DNA of 64,000 bases from Actinoplanes aureus (GTDB lineage: Bacteria > Actinomycetota > Actinomycetes > Mycobacteriales > Micromonosporaceae), in the NCBI RefSeq assembly GCF_015704865.1, contig NZ_JADQTO010000030.1:54514-118513 (forward strand), written 5' to 3'. Of this stretch, positions 15,663 to 24,829 are shown one piece after another. A program made the translations under genes and the position numbers. The notes beneath the pieces were generated by a model. The model saw only the letters and a program-made list of their open reading frames with translations, had not been told where the DNA came from and searched no databases. Numbering within the stretch: the first letter of the stretch is position 1; each line of letters opens with the position of its first letter.

Positions 15663-16733
15663 GTGACCACCGGACAAGAACATTCGACATTCGACCAGTT
15701 GAGCGTTGATCACATCCGGTTCTACGTGCGTGACGTGGCGACCAAGGCGGCCGGCTTCGGGCAGCGCTACGGACTGGATCTCGTGTCGGGCCGGTCGGCT
15801 GACGAGACGTCGGTCGCCCTCATCTCCAACGGGATCCGCCTCGTCTTCACCGAACCGCTGATCCGGGATCACCCCGGCGCGGCGTACCTCGAGCAGCACG
15901 GCGACGGCGTGGCCGACGTCGCGCTGCGCACCGGCGACGCCGGCGCCGCGTTCGCCGAGGCCGTGCGGCGCGGTGCCAAGCCGATCAGCGGGCCGTCGGA
16001 GAAGGACGGCCGGGTGACCGCCGCGATCGCCGGATTCGGCGACGTGGTGCACACCTTCGTCGAGTACCGTGACGGCGCGTCAACGCTCCCGCCCGGCTTC
16101 GCGGCGGGAGCCGAAGTGACCGCACAGGCCACTGCGGGCCTGCGCGAGGTCGATCACTTCGCCGTCTGTCTCGAGGCGGGTCAGCTCGACCCGACCGTCG
16201 ACTTCTACGTGGCGGTGCTGGACTTCGCGACCATCTTCGAGGAGCGGATCGTCGTCGGCAGCCAGGCGATGCTCTCCAAGGTCGTGCAGAGCCGCTCGGG
16301 GGCGGTCACCCTGACCCTGATCGAACCGGACGTGACCCGCGACCCCGGCCAGATCGATCAGTTCATCAAGAACCACGGCGGTGCCGGCGTACAGCACGTG
16401 GCCCTCACGACCGACGACATCGTGCGATCCGTCGGCACGCTCGTGGAGCGGGACGTCGAGTTCCTGGCGACGCCCAGCACGTATTACGACCTGCTGGCGC
16501 AGCGGCTGGAGCTGAGCCGGCACGAGGTCGGTGAGCTGCGTGCGCTGAACCTGCTGGTCGACGAGGACCACGACGGTCAGCTCTACCAGATCTTCGCCCG
16601 GTCGACCCACCCGAAGAACACCTTCTTCATGGAGATCATCGAACGGGCCGGTGCGCGCACGTTCGGCAGCGGCAACATCAAAGCTCTGTACGAGGCGGTC
16701 GAGCTGCAGCGCAGCAAGCAGGAGCCGCAGTGA
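15663..16733 (+). CDS. hmaS: 4-hydroxymandelate synthase
   Basis: A 356-residue non-heme iron dioxygenase of the HPPD/HmaS family, which converts 4-hydroxyphenylpyruvate to 4-hydroxymandelate, the first dedicated step to 4-hydroxyphenylglycine. The metal triad is visible as His in VDHFAV, His in GVQHVALTT and Glu in FFMEIIERAG. The start is the GTG at 15663 (MTTGQEHSTFD), behind AGGAGAGGTGAGG; the ATG at 15661 is out of frame and gives a stop at once. Length fits HmaS. The family alone allows HPPD, but fusion into an operon with an Hmo and HpgT homologue makes HmaS the sound reading. The stop overlaps the hmo start by 4 bp. Confidence 0.93.
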   Translation: MTTGQEHSTFDQLSVDHIRFYVRDVATKAAGFGQRYGLDLVSGRSADETSVALISNGIRLVFTEPLIRDHPGAAYLEQHGDGVADVALRTGDAGAAFAEAVRRGAKPISGPSEKDGRVTAAIAGFGDVVHTFVEYRDGASTLPPGFAAGAEVTAQATAGLREVDHFAVCLEAGQLDPTVDFYVAVLDFATIFEERIVVGSQAMLSKVVQSRSGAVTLTLIEPDVTRDPGQIDQFIKNHGGAGVQHVALTTDDIVRSVGTLVERDVEFLATPSTYYDLLAQRLELSRHEVGELRALNLLVDEDHDGQLYQIFARSTHPKNTFFMEIIERAGARTFGSGNIKALYEAVELQRSKQEPQ

Positions 16734-17947
16734 CGAAGCTCTACCCGGTCCCGGAGCCCGGCGTCACCGTGCCAGGTGACGCCGGCCCCCGCTCCACGGG
16801 GCAGGACGATCCGGCGATCCATCCGGGCTCGGCGGTCCCGCCGGTCGACCTCAGCTCGATCGTGTCCGTGGCACAGGCCGAGGGCGAGGCGGCGGGCCGT
16901 ACGCCGGCCGACGTGTGGGACTACCTCGTCGGAGGCAGCGGCCAGGAGGTGACACTGGGAGCCAACCGGACCGCCCTCGATGCGCTCGCCGTCGTGCCCC
17001 GCGTGCTGACCGGCCTGAGCGAGCGTTCACTCCACTGCCGGCTGGTGGACGGGGAGGCCCGGATGCCGGTGGCTGTCGCGCCCATCGCGTACCAGAAGCT
17101 CTTCCACCCGCACGGCGAGCTCGCCGTCGCTCGCGCGGCGGCGGTCGCGGGCGTGCCGTACGTGGTCAGCCTGCTCAGCAGCACCCCGATGGAGGAGCTG
17201 GCCGCCTGCGGTGGCTCGCTCTGGTTCCAGCTCTACTGGCTCAAGGATCGCTCCCGCATGCTGGACCTGATCCGCCGTGCCGAGGCCGCGGGCTGCGAGG
17301 CACTGGTGGTCAGCGTGGACATGCCCGCCATGGGCCGACGCCTGCGGGACCTCCGTCGTGGGTTCACGCTGCCGGCGGACGTCCGCGCTGTCCATTTCGG
17401 GGAACAGCAGGCTTCGCGCGACATCGCCGCGGGCGGATCGTCGATCGCCTCGCACACCGCGATGGCGTTCGACCCGTCGTTCTCCTGGGCCGATCTCGCC
17501 TGGCTGGCCGCGCACACCCGGCTGCCGCTGGTGGTCAAGGGAATCCTCGATGTGGACGACGCCCGGCAGGCCGCGCACGCGGGCGTCGCCGCGATAGTGG
17601 TGTCCAACCACGGCGGCCGTCAGCTGGACGGCGCGCCGTCCAGCGTCGACGTGCTGCCCGCGGTGGTCGACGCGCTCGACGACAGCGTCCAGGTCCTGAT
17701 CGACAGCGGCATCCGTTCGGGCAGTGACGTCCTCAAGGCACTCGCTCTGGGCGCGCACGGGGTGCTTCTCGGCCGCCCGGTGTGCTGGGGCCTCGCCCTG
17801 GGCGGCGAGTCAGGGGTCGCGCACGTCCTCAGCCTGCTGCACGACGAGCTCGACAACGCGATGGCGCTGGCCGGCTGCGGTGACCCGTCCTCGATACGAC
17901 AGCTGCGGACTCTGACGCCCGCGGCACGACCGGGAGGCAGACGATGA
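16730..17947 (+). CDS. hmo: 4-hydroxymandelate oxidase (FMN-dependent)
   Basis: A 405-residue member of the FMN-dependent alpha-hydroxy-acid oxidase family, oxidising 4-hydroxymandelate to 4-hydroxyphenylglyoxylate. Visible signatures are the FMN-binding TIM barrel pattern, LVVKGILDVDDA with the conserved Lys, and the active-site stretch SNHGGRQLDGAPSS containing the catalytic His and Arg. The GTG start overlaps the hmaS stop by 4 bp and its own stop overlaps the next ATG by 4 bp, so the three Hpg enzymes are translated as a coupled unit. The first ~45 residues are Pro/Gly-rich and precede the barrel. Confidence 0.93.
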   Translation: MTKLYPVPEPGVTVPGDAGPRSTGQDDPAIHPGSAVPPVDLSSIVSVAQAEGEAAGRTPADVWDYLVGGSGQEVTLGANRTALDALAVVPRVLTGLSERSLHCRLVDGEARMPVAVAPIAYQKLFHPHGELAVARAAAVAGVPYVVSLLSSTPMEELAACGGSLWFQLYWLKDRSRMLDLIRRAEAAGCEALVVSVDMPAMGRRLRDLRRGFTLPADVRAVHFGEQQASRDIAAGGSSIASHTAMAFDPSFSWADLAWLAAHTRLPLVVKGILDVDDARQAAHAGVAAIVVSNHGGRQLDGAPSSVDVLPAVVDALDDSVQVLIDSGIRSGSDVLKALALGAHGVLLGRPVCWGLALGGESGVAHVLSLLHDELDNAMALAGCGDPSSIRQLRTLTPAARPGGRR

Positions 17948-19266
17948 AGAGCGGGACGGATCTAGCGGCGACAGAGCTGTTCGCGGGGCTCGGCGACCCG
18001 GTTCTGGAATCGATGAACTTCCTCAATCAGATCGCCGAACGCTATCCCGAGGCGGTGTCGTTCGCCGCCGGACGGCCCACCGAGGCGTTCTTCGACGTCG
18101 GGTCGATCACCCGTTACCTGGATCGGTACCACGCGTATCTGCGCGACGAGCGCTCGATGTCGCCCGCCCGGATCTCGCGAGCGCTGTTCCAGTACGGCAA
18201 CACCAAGGGCCTGATCAACGATCTGATCGCGACCCACCTCAGCACCGACGAGGACATCCGGGCCGATCCGGAGTCCGTGGTGGTCACGGTCGGCTGCCAG
18301 GAGGCGATGCTGCTGGTGCTGCGCGCGTTCCGGCGCGACGAGCGGGACGTCGCCCTCGCGGTGAGCCCGACCTACGTCGGCCTGACCGGCGCGGCCCGGT
18401 TGGTCGACATGCCGGTGGTGCCGGTGGCGGGTGGCCCGGACGGCATCGACCTGGACGTGCTCGCCGAGACGATCCGGCGGGTCCGCCAGGAGGGGCGGCG
18501 GCCGCGACTCTGCTACGTCATGCCGGACTTCGCCAACCCGTCCGGTCTCAGCATCGATGTCTCGGTGCGGCGCCGGCTGCTCGACCTGGCGGCGGCCGAG
18601 GACGTCCTGCTGCTGGAGGACAACCCGTACGGCCTGTTCAACGACGGCGGACCGCGGCCCCCGACGCTCAAGGCACTCGACCGGAACCGGACCGTCATCT
18701 ACCTGGGATCGTTCGCCAAGACGGTGTTCCCGGGCGCCCGCGTGGGCTACGTGGTCGCCGACCAGCGCGTGGCCACGGCGGACGGTTTCTCGGTGCGGCT
18801 CGCCGACGAGCTGGCCAAGGTGAAGAGCATGGTGACCGTCAACACCTCACCCTTCACCCAGGCCATGATCGGCGGAGCGCTGCTGGAGAACGAGTTCAGC
18901 CTCGCCCGGGCGAACCGGCGCGAGCACGACCTCTACCGCAGCAATCTCGCCGAGGTCGGGTCGGGGTTGCGTGCCCGGTTGGAGCGGGCCGGCCTCAGCG
19001 GCCTGGTGCAGGTCAATGCGCCGAGCGGCGGGTTCTTCCTCGTGGTCACTCTTCCGGTGCCGGTCGGCAACGAGATGCTGGAGCACTCGGCGCGTACTCA
19101 CCAGGTGATCTGGACGCCGATGGCGCACTTCTACGAGTCGTCCGAGCCGACCCGGGAGCTGCGGCTGTCGATCAGCACACTCACCCCGCAAACGATCGAG
19201 CAGGGCCTGGATCGGCTGGTGCGGATGATCGGCGAGCAGGTGAGCGCCCGGGTCGCGGTGGCCTGA
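17944..19266 (+). CDS. hpgT: 4-hydroxyphenylglycine aminotransferase (PLP-dependent)
   Basis: A 440-residue class I/II aminotransferase. The Schiff-base Lys is in GSFAKTVFPGARVGY. The NPSG block, the DNPYG motif for phosphate/pyridine-ring contacts and a C-terminal substrate Arg region (TRELRLSIS) are visible. In the context of hmaS and hmo it transaminates 4-hydroxyphenylglyoxylate to L-Hpg, normally with tyrosine as donor, regenerating 4-hydroxyphenylpyruvate. It is the last gene of the operon. There is no prephenate dehydrogenase gene in the window, so the 4-hydroxyphenylpyruvate input must come from tyrosine or elsewhere. Only 27 bases separate it from the convergent kinase gene. Confidence 0.93.
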   Translation: MKSGTDLAATELFAGLGDPVLESMNFLNQIAERYPEAVSFAAGRPTEAFFDVGSITRYLDRYHAYLRDERSMSPARISRALFQYGNTKGLINDLIATHLSTDEDIRADPESVVVTVGCQEAMLLVLRAFRRDERDVALAVSPTYVGLTGAARLVDMPVVPVAGGPDGIDLDVLAETIRRVRQEGRRPRLCYVMPDFANPSGLSIDVSVRRRLLDLAAAEDVLLLEDNPYGLFNDGGPRPPTLKALDRNRTVIYLGSFAKTVFPGARVGYVVADQRVATADGFSVRLADELAKVKSMVTVNTSPFTQAMIGGALLENEFSLARANRREHDLYRSNLAEVGSGLRARLERAGLSGLVQVNAPSGGFFLVVTLPVPVGNEMLEHSARTHQVIWTPMAHFYESSEPTRELRLSISTLTPQTIEQGLDRLVRMIGEQVSARVAVA

Positions 19267-19277
19267 CGGCGTTGCGC

Positions 19278-19318
19278 GCTACCCGGTGTGCGGTCACGGG
19301 GCGGCGAATCCGGGTAGC
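19278..19318. terminator. Inverted repeat across the convergent hpgT / kinase ends
   Basis: Nine-base arms (GCTACCCGG at 19278-19286, complement at 19310-19318) with a 23-nt spacer. The right arm lies within the last codons of the opposing kinase gene. It may serve as a shared terminator, but the long loop makes this weak. Confidence 0.35.
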
Positions 19319-20364
19319 CACCGCGCCATGGCGGCACGGACGTCGACGCCGGCCTCGAGTGCGCACAGCGTGTCCACCGTGCTGACGACGGCTCGCACGA
19401 GTTGGATGTAGCCGGGTGGCAGCCGGAGATGACGGATGGTGGACACGTTGTGCCGGCCGAACATCACGGCGACGACGCGGCGCTTGAGCCAGCCCTGGTC
19501 GAAACGGAATCCGGGCCGCAGAGTGGGCAACACCGTCTCCTCGGCGAGCCTGAGCAGGGTTCGCGGGTCGACGCGGTGTGCCGGTGCGACGACCTGAAGG
19601 CGTTGCAGGATCGACGTGACCTGACCGCCGTCGCCGTCAGCGGCCGCACGCAGCAGCCGGCCGAGATCGGCCGGCAGCCCCGCGGGTAGTTCGGCGACCG
19701 CACCGAAATCGAGGACGGCCAGTCTGCCGTCGTCCAGCAGCCGCAGGTTGTCCGGATCCGGGTCGGCGTGCACCAGGCCCGTCCGGGACGGCGCGCTGAG
19801 CTGCAGTGCCGTGAGAACGCCACCGATGCGATCGCACTCGGCGCGGGTGCCGGCGTGGGTCACCTCGGTGAGCGGAACCCCGGCCGCCCACTCCGCGACC
19901 ATCAGCCGCTCACCGGCGTACAGCACCTCCGGCACGAAGAGATCGGGATCGTCGCGGTACGCCGCGGCGAACGCCCGCTGATTCGCCGCTTCCTGCCGGT
20001 AGTCCAATTCGGCCAGCGCCGCCTCGTGGATCTCCTCGATCAGCGCGTCGACGGGAAAGCCCGGGCTCATCAGACGCAGCATGCCGGACATGCGGCTCAT
20101 CCGCGATCGCTGGTTGCCGGCCCGGGCCAGCGCTCCCGGATGCTGGATCTTGACGGCGACGTCGCGTCCGTCCGTCCACCTGGCGCGGTGGACCTGGGCG
20201 TGAGTGCCGGTTGCGGCGGGCCGGTCGTCGAGGTCACCGGCGCCCGGCCATCCGGGTGCCCGCCATCCGGGCTCGTTCGCCTCGGCGGCCAGCAACCGGC
20301 GGACCACCTGCGGCGGCACGACCTGGCGGGACGCCTCCCGTGAGGACGAGGTGCGCTGTGGCAA
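19294..20364 (-). CDS. ABC1/UbiB-family atypical kinase, soluble, N-terminally short
   Basis: A 356-residue member of the UbiB/AarF family of atypical kinases. Seen are the VAVKIQHPG lysine, the family-typical ELDYRQEAAN helix, the catalytic loop HADPDPDN and the metal site LDFGAV. The N-terminal KxGQ helix that defines the family is not apparent. The Ala-rich loop reads PAATGTHAQVH, so the protein is either truncated or divergent at its front. No membrane helix is seen. The start is a TTG with GGAAGGA seven bases upstream; a later GTG is possible. Family members act in quinone and isoprenoid lipid metabolism; a role in this cluster is not known. It follows the glycosyltransferase gene on the same strand (96-bp gap). 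A second, membrane-anchored family member is at 28712-30670. Confidence 0.85.
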   Translation of the reverse strand: MPQRTSSSREASRQVVPPQVVRRLLAAEANEPGWRAPGWPGAGDLDDRPAATGTHAQVHRARWTDGRDVAVKIQHPGALARAGNQRSRMSRMSGMLRLMSPGFPVDALIEEIHEAALAELDYRQEAANQRAFAAAYRDDPDLFVPEVLYAGERLMVAEWAAGVPLTEVTHAGTRAECDRIGGVLTALQLSAPSRTGLVHADPDPDNLRLLDDGRLAVLDFGAVAELPAGLPADLGRLLRAAADGDGGQVTSILQRLQVVAPAHRVDPRTLLRLAEETVLPTLRPGFRFDQGWLKRRVVAVMFGRHNVSTIRHLRLPPGYIQLVRAVVSTVDTLCALEAGVDVRAAMARWLPGFAAP

Positions 20365-20460
20365 TCGACCGTTTCCTTCCGGGAGTGGGGCGTCAGGTCA
20401 AGGAGAACGGTTGCGCTGCCGGGATGCCAGCCGGCAACGAAGACTCGAATGCCGTGGACC

Positions 20461-22353
20461 TCAGCGTGCGACGCAGTCGAAGAGCTCCGGCACGCCGAGC
20501 AGCATGGAGGACGGATCCTGAGGCGGCGGCTGTGCCCAGTACGACGCGACAGGCACCTGAGCGCAGTGCGCGGACACCCAGGCGATGCGTTCGGTGACGT
20601 CGCGAGCCTCGGCGGCCAGCTCGGGGCTCCGGAAGGCCGGGTTGATCGCGACGAACCTGATCTCACCGTCCGACACCCACGAGGCGAGTTCGGTGGCCGA
20701 CGGCGCGGGGTCCTGGCCCAGGAAGCCACCGAGCCCGACCACCGGCTGATCGCTGTGCTGCAGATAGGAGGAGGTGTTGAGGACGCCCCCACCCTCGATG
20801 GCGAGTTTGATCCGCTGGGACGGGGAGTTGGCGGTGGCGAAGTCCAGGATGGCCTCCTGCACCGGATAGAGCTTCCCGTCGCGAGTGTCGATCATGAGCG
20901 CGGTGACGACGGGATCGGCGGTGGCTATGCCGGACAGGGCGGGCGGACCGGCCAGTGGATCCATCGCGGCCGCCGGGGCGACGGGACCGAACGTCGTGCC
21001 GGCTGACCAGACCACCGGCCCGAGCAGCATCGCGGCGACGGACAGCGCGGCGGCCAGCCCGCGGGAGGCGGGGAACCGGCTCGCCGTGCCGGCCGCACGA
21101 ACGGCGAACAGGGCAAGGGCCGCACCGGCACCCAGTCCCAGCACCACCCACCGGCTCCACGGATGCCAGGACGAGTAGCGCTCCAGCAGGACGTACGACC
21201 AGGCGGTGGTCACGACGACCGCCGGCGGCAGCAGCCATCCGGCCGGATCGCCGGAGCGGTACCAGCGCCACAGCAGCACCGAGCCGGCTCCGGCCACCGC
21301 AGCGATCGCCGGGGCTAGCATCGCCGTGTAGTACGGGCGCAGCAGACCCTTCGCGGTGCTCAGCAGGACAGCGGCCAGCAGCAGCCACCCGCCCCAGACC
21401 ACCCAACCGGCCACCGTCAGCCGTCGCGCCGGGCGGCCCTGCCGCCACATGACGACTCCCTTCACGACCACCGCCGCGAGGAGTAGCCCGCACAACGGCA
21501 ACAACCAGCCGGCCTGCCCGCCGACCTGGCTGGCGAAGAGCCGCTCCGGTCCGGGACAGCCGGCCAGTACGATCGCCGTCGCGTTGGCGCCGCCTCCGTC
21601 ACCGCCGAAGAGCCGGCCGAAGCCGTTGTAGCCGAACACCAGGTCGCGGGCCGTGCCGTCCCCGCTGCCGGAGATGTAGGGCCGGTCGCCGGGCCACAGG
21701 TCCACCACCAGGACCCACCAGAACGAGGCGACGAGCAGGGTTCCGGCCGCGGCGGCGAGTTGCTGGGCGCGCCTGCGCCACGAGGCCGGACCGGCGATGA
21801 GGTAGGCGGCGAGCATGGGCGGCAGGATCAGCCAGGCCACGAGCATCTTGGTGGTGAAGCCGAAACCCACGAGCGCCGTGCTCAGCAGCAGCCAGCGCGT
21901 CGAGTCCTGCTGCAACGCGCGGGTCAGCGCGTACACCGCCGCCACGGACACCAGGACGAGCAGCGGGTCCGCGGTGGTGGCCCGGGCGACGGCCACCATG
22001 ATCGGCGTGACGGCCAGCACCGCGGCCGCGAGCAACCCGGCGTTCTCGCCGGCCCAGCGACGCACGGCCCGGTGCAGCAGCAGGACGGCGAGCACCGTCT
22101 CCACGGCCTGCGGCGCGAGCACGGACCAGCCGTGATATCCGAAGACGCGGACCGTGAGGGCCTGGATCCAGAAGGCGCCCGGCGGCTTGTCCAGGGTGGC
22201 CACGTCGGCCAGGTCGGTCGTGCCGAACAGGAACGCCTTCCAGCTCTGCGACATGGCGTGCACCGCCGCCGAGTAGTAAGGGTGTCCCATGCCCATGCGG
22301 GCTATCGACCACAGATAGAGCAGGCCCGCGATCACGCCGATCGCGGCCAGCAC
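20461..22353 (-). CDS. PMT/ArnT-type (GT39-like) polyprenyl-phosphate glycosyltransferase
   Basis: A 630-residue multi-pass membrane protein. After a first helix it has the extracytoplasmic segment PYYSAAVHAMSQSWKAFLFG and the family hallmark LDKPPGAFW, then about eleven to twelve further helices and a C-terminal soluble domain (~residues 460-630) ending near the stop. Enzymes of this type use polyprenyl-phospho-mannose on the outer face of the membrane. Homologues in Hpg-containing peptide clusters such as ramoplanin and teicoplanin-type glycopeptides mannosylate the peptide. The GTG at 22353 is the only usual start codon before an upstream stop. Prediction: it glycosylates the exported or exporting peptide, perhaps on Hpg. 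The sugar is inferred, not seen. Confidence 0.9.
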   Translation of the reverse strand: MLAAIGVIAGLLYLWSIARMGMGHPYYSAAVHAMSQSWKAFLFGTTDLADVATLDKPPGAFWIQALTVRVFGYHGWSVLAPQAVETVLAVLLLHRAVRRWAGENAGLLAAAVLAVTPIMVAVARATTADPLLVLVSVAAVYALTRALQQDSTRWLLLSTALVGFGFTTKMLVAWLILPPMLAAYLIAGPASWRRRAQQLAAAAGTLLVASFWWVLVVDLWPGDRPYISGSGDGTARDLVFGYNGFGRLFGGDGGGANATAIVLAGCPGPERLFASQVGGQAGWLLPLCGLLLAAVVVKGVVMWRQGRPARRLTVAGWVVWGGWLLLAAVLLSTAKGLLRPYYTAMLAPAIAAVAGAGSVLLWRWYRSGDPAGWLLPPAVVVTTAWSYVLLERYSSWHPWSRWVVLGLGAGAALALFAVRAAGTASRFPASRGLAAALSVAAMLLGPVVWSAGTTFGPVAPAAAMDPLAGPPALSGIATADPVVTALMIDTRDGKLYPVQEAILDFATANSPSQRIKLAIEGGGVLNTSSYLQHSDQPVVGLGGFLGQDPAPSATELASWVSDGEIRFVAINPAFRSPELAAEARDVTERIAWVSAHCAQVPVASYWAQPPPQDPSSMLLGVPELFDCVAR

Positions 22354-22655
22354 CCATGCGGGCCACGCCGTTCTCGCGGAAGAGCCGGGGTGCCTGGCGT
22401 CAACTGCGCGCGCGCCGGCGGACGGTCCGAATTCGGTGACCGTGTGTCAGCTCCCGGAGTTCGACGCGGCAAACGCCCGGCATAGGGGGAATGCCAGCGA
22501 TTCGACGTATCGCCCCAGCGTGTACCTTTCGTACGCGGATCGTAAATAGTCGAACGTCCGATATTAGAGCTTAAATGTTTCTTAGCGGTTCTTGCAATCC
22601 TTCGTCCGTTATCGTTCACGTAGCGGCAATGATCCTCGTCTTATACCGGCTGCCG
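22354..22655. promoter_or_regulatory. Intergenic region upstream of the glycosyltransferase
   Basis: About 300 bases between two leftward genes. The central part (about 22515-22640) is markedly AT-rich for this window and presumably carries the glycosyltransferase promoter. An imperfect dyad TCGGACGTTCGA (leftward strand, near 22550) resembles the shared element but has different spacing and no proper hexamer at 43 nt. No open reading frame worth calling. Confidence 0.4.
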
Positions 22656-23708
22656 CTACAGCGCCACGTCCGAGGGCTCGCCGCGCGGGTCCGGCGTCGC
22701 GCAACCGACCGCCAGAGTTCCCACCGGCCGGGTACGGACCTGGTACGACGCGGCGGCGATCGTCAGGGCGATCCCGTAACCGGAGAACGAGAGCGGTTGC
22801 GCGAAGCCGAGCGGGCCGACCGTCTCGCCGTTGGGCAGTTGCATCACGCCGGTGATGAGCAGGACGACGTACACGATGCTGCCGAGTCCGTAGAGCACGA
22901 AGGTCGGTGCGATCAGCCATACCGGAACCAGCGGCAGGAAGCGGGGAACGCGTCGCCCGGCCAGCCACAGGGTCCAGCGGGGGAAGACCATGCCCCAGGG
23001 GCGTACGAGGCCGAGCAGGAGGAACGTGGCGAGGCCGATCCCGATCCAGAAGACGACGAGGACGGCCGTCGTGGGGCGGAACCCGTCCGGTTCGACGCCG
23101 GGCACGCCCATGGCGCCCAGCGTGTGGGTGCCCGCGTAGGGAAGCCAGGCGAGGCAACCCGCGTAGGCGATGTACAGGATGCGCCGCGGTGCCGCGTGCG
23201 CGGGCGGACGGCGTACGTCGACGACGGCCCGCGGGTGCGACAGCCCGCATCGCGCGCATCGTTCCGTGCGGCGCCAGGCCAGGGCGGTCGCCACGAATAG
23301 CGCGCCCACCAGGGTCAGGGCGAGCCGCTCCAGGAACGCCGTCCAGGCGGGCTCGCCGTCGGCGTTGGTGACCTTGCCGGTGAGCGCCAGCTGGATGAGG
23401 TTGAGCAGGAGCCAGCAGCTGCCGGCGAGAGCGAGAACCGCCACTGTCCAGATGGCACCCGTGACCGCCCGGCGCGGAACCCGGGACCCGCATTGCTGGA
23501 ACGTCGCGAGGGCGGCGATCGCGCCGCCCAGCAGGATCAGGCCACCGGGCAGCGCCGTGCCGGGCAGGCCCGCGAGCGAGCGGTATCCAGCCCACCAGCC
23601 CACCAGGACGCCGGTGCCCAGCGCCGAGGCGGCCAGCGCCGCGGCGCGGGGGGCCCAGAATGGCCATTGTCGTGGGATGCGCGTTCCAGCAACCGACATT
23701 TTAACCAT
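22656..23708 (-). CDS. Polytopic membrane protein with CxxCG motif, family member 2 of 3
   Basis: A 350-residue protein with about eight hydrophobic segments, closely related to the product at 43766-44815 and more distantly to that at 14124-15332. Shared blocks include GSCWLLLNLIQLALTGKVTN, CARCGLSHP, AYAGCLAWLPYAGTHTLGA, FLLLGLVRPWG, GRRVPRFLPLVPVWL and an aromatic C-terminal helix ending SYQVRTRPVG. The start is uncertain: ATGs at 23714, 23708 and 23699 are possible and none has a strong ribosome site; 23708 gives an N-terminus of the same extent as the paralogue. Function unknown. It precedes the glycosyltransferase gene on the same strand and is divergent from the MacB-like exporter. Confidence 0.82.
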   Translation of the reverse strand: MVKMSVAGTRIPRQWPFWAPRAAALAASALGTGVLVGWWAGYRSLAGLPGTALPGGLILLGGAIAALATFQQCGSRVPRRAVTGAIWTVAVLALAGSCWLLLNLIQLALTGKVTNADGEPAWTAFLERLALTLVGALFVATALAWRRTERCARCGLSHPRAVVDVRRPPAHAAPRRILYIAYAGCLAWLPYAGTHTLGAMGVPGVEPDGFRPTTAVLVVFWIGIGLATFLLLGLVRPWGMVFPRWTLWLAGRRVPRFLPLVPVWLIAPTFVLYGLGSIVYVVLLITGVMQLPNGETVGPLGFAQPLSFSGYGIALTIAAASYQVRTRPVGTLAVGCATPDPRGEPSDVAL

Positions 23709-24049
23709 GCCACACATTCTGCAGAGCCGAGGCTGTGAGCGGGCTGAGGGCTCACCGAACGGGTGAGAACGCGTCACTCGCCTCGATCGCTGCCAATTCT
23801 TCGAAGTGACGCTGCTCGATCCACAATAGGCCGCATAGCGTGGCTGCCGCGGGTTGCTGTTCTGGTGCCGGCCCGTCTCTGGGGGCGAGAGGCACTTTCT
23901 CCGCAGCGTGAGCGGGGGGTGTAACCGCCGCGAGTGATTTTGTGAGCTTTATCGGCGGCCCGGTGCATAAAGGAATTCGAATTGACCTCCTTCCTTCGCG
24001 CCGGGTTCGGTATGCCTGGTTTTCAATGAGCTCGATGGAAGGATCTACT
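23709..24049. promoter_or_regulatory. Divergent region, membrane protein / MacB-like exporter
   Basis: About 340 bases without a convincing gene. It contains a TTCGAA half of the shared dyad near 23799-23805; on the leftward strand it continues as TCGAAGAATTGGC, very like the methyltransferase copy, but no TAGGCT-like hexamer stands 43 nt away. TTGACC at about 23985 could be a -35 box for the exporter without a convincing partner. The promoters of both flanking genes must be here but were not resolved. Confidence 0.4.
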
Positions 24050-24829
24050 GTGGCTTCACAGGCGGTGTCACCGGCAGCAGTCGCTGCTCGTGCGGTAGGG
24101 GTATGCAAGACATATGGCGGCGGAGAGACGGAGGTGGCCGCCCTCCGCGGCGTGGACCTCGACATCACTGCCGGGAAGTTCACCGCGATCATGGGACCAT
24201 CCGGCTCCGGTAAGAGCACCCTCATGCACTGCCTCGCCGGCCTCGACACCGTCACCGAGGGCGACGTCTTCATCGGCGACACGTCGATCACGGGCATGAA
24301 CGACAAGCAGCTCACCACGCTGCGCCGCGACCGGATCGGCTTCATCTTCCAGCAGTTCAATCTGCTGCCCACGCTGACGGCTCAGGAGAACATCGAGCTG
24401 CCGCTGGCCATCGCCGGCCGCAAGCCCGAGGCGGAGTGGTTCGAGCAGGTGATCGGCAAGGTGGGACTGCGCGACCGCCTGCACCACCGCCCCTCGCAGA
24501 TGTCCGGCGGCCAGCAGCAACGCGTGGCGTGCGCCCGTGCCCTGGTCTCGAAGCCGGAGATCGTTTTCGCTGACGAGCCGACCGGCAACCTCGACTCCCG
24601 AGCCGGGGCCGATGTGCTGGACTTCCTGCGCACCTCCGTCGACGACCTGGGTCAGACCATCGTCATGGTGACCCACGACCCGGTGGCGGCCACCTACGCG
24701 GACCGCGTCGTCTTCTTCGCCGACGGCCGCATCGTCAACGAGTTGGAGAAGCCGACGGCCGAGACGATCCTTGACACGCTCAAGGAGATCGACCGTCCCG
24801 GCTCGCCGGTGTCGGCGGCGAGGTCCTGA
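24050..24829 (+). CDS. ABC transporter ATPase (MacB/LolD-like)
   Basis: A 259-residue ATPase of the MacB/LolD/FtsE type. Visible are Walker A GPSGSGKST, Q-loop FQQFNLLPTLTAQEN, signature MSGGQQQR, Walker B IVFADEPTGNLDS and switch MVTHDP. The start chosen is the GTG at 24050, with GAAGGA six to seven bases upstream; earlier in-frame ATGs at 24026 and 24035 exist but overlap this ribosome site. Its stop shares one base with the next start (TGATG), so ATPase and permease are coupled. With the DrrAB pair it gives the cluster two unrelated exporters. Confidence 0.93.
   Translation: MASQAVSPAAVAARAVGVCKTYGGGETEVAALRGVDLDITAGKFTAIMGPSGSGKSTLMHCLAGLDTVTEGDVFIGDTSITGMNDKQLTTLRRDRIGFIFQQFNLLPTLTAQENIELPLAIAGRKPEAEWFEQVIGKVGLRDRLHHRPSQMSGGQQQRVACARALVSKPEIVFADEPTGNLDSRAGADVLDFLRTSVDDLGQTIVMVTHDPVAATYADRVVFFADGRIVNELEKPTAETILDTLKEIDRPGSPVSAARS

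Noticed and set aside
15654..15663. GTG at 15654 and ATG at 15661 as hmaS starts
   Set aside because: The first lies on the ribosome site with only two bases of spacing; the second is out of frame and stops at once. GTG 15663 fits both spacing and family length.
15333..16052. Extension of the membrane-protein gene to an upstream start at 16052
   Set aside because: It would overlap the hmaS gene and promoter; the ATG at 15332 has a good ribosome site and begins right before the first hydrophobic segment.
20365..20597. Short rightward frames between glycosyltransferase and kinase genes
   Set aside because: No ribosome site, no recognisable sequence, and they run into the opposing coding regions.
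23783..23841. Further copy of the shared promoter element before the MacB-like exporter
   Set aside because: A TCGAA half-site exists, but the second half and a TAGGCT-like hexamer at 43 nt are missing.
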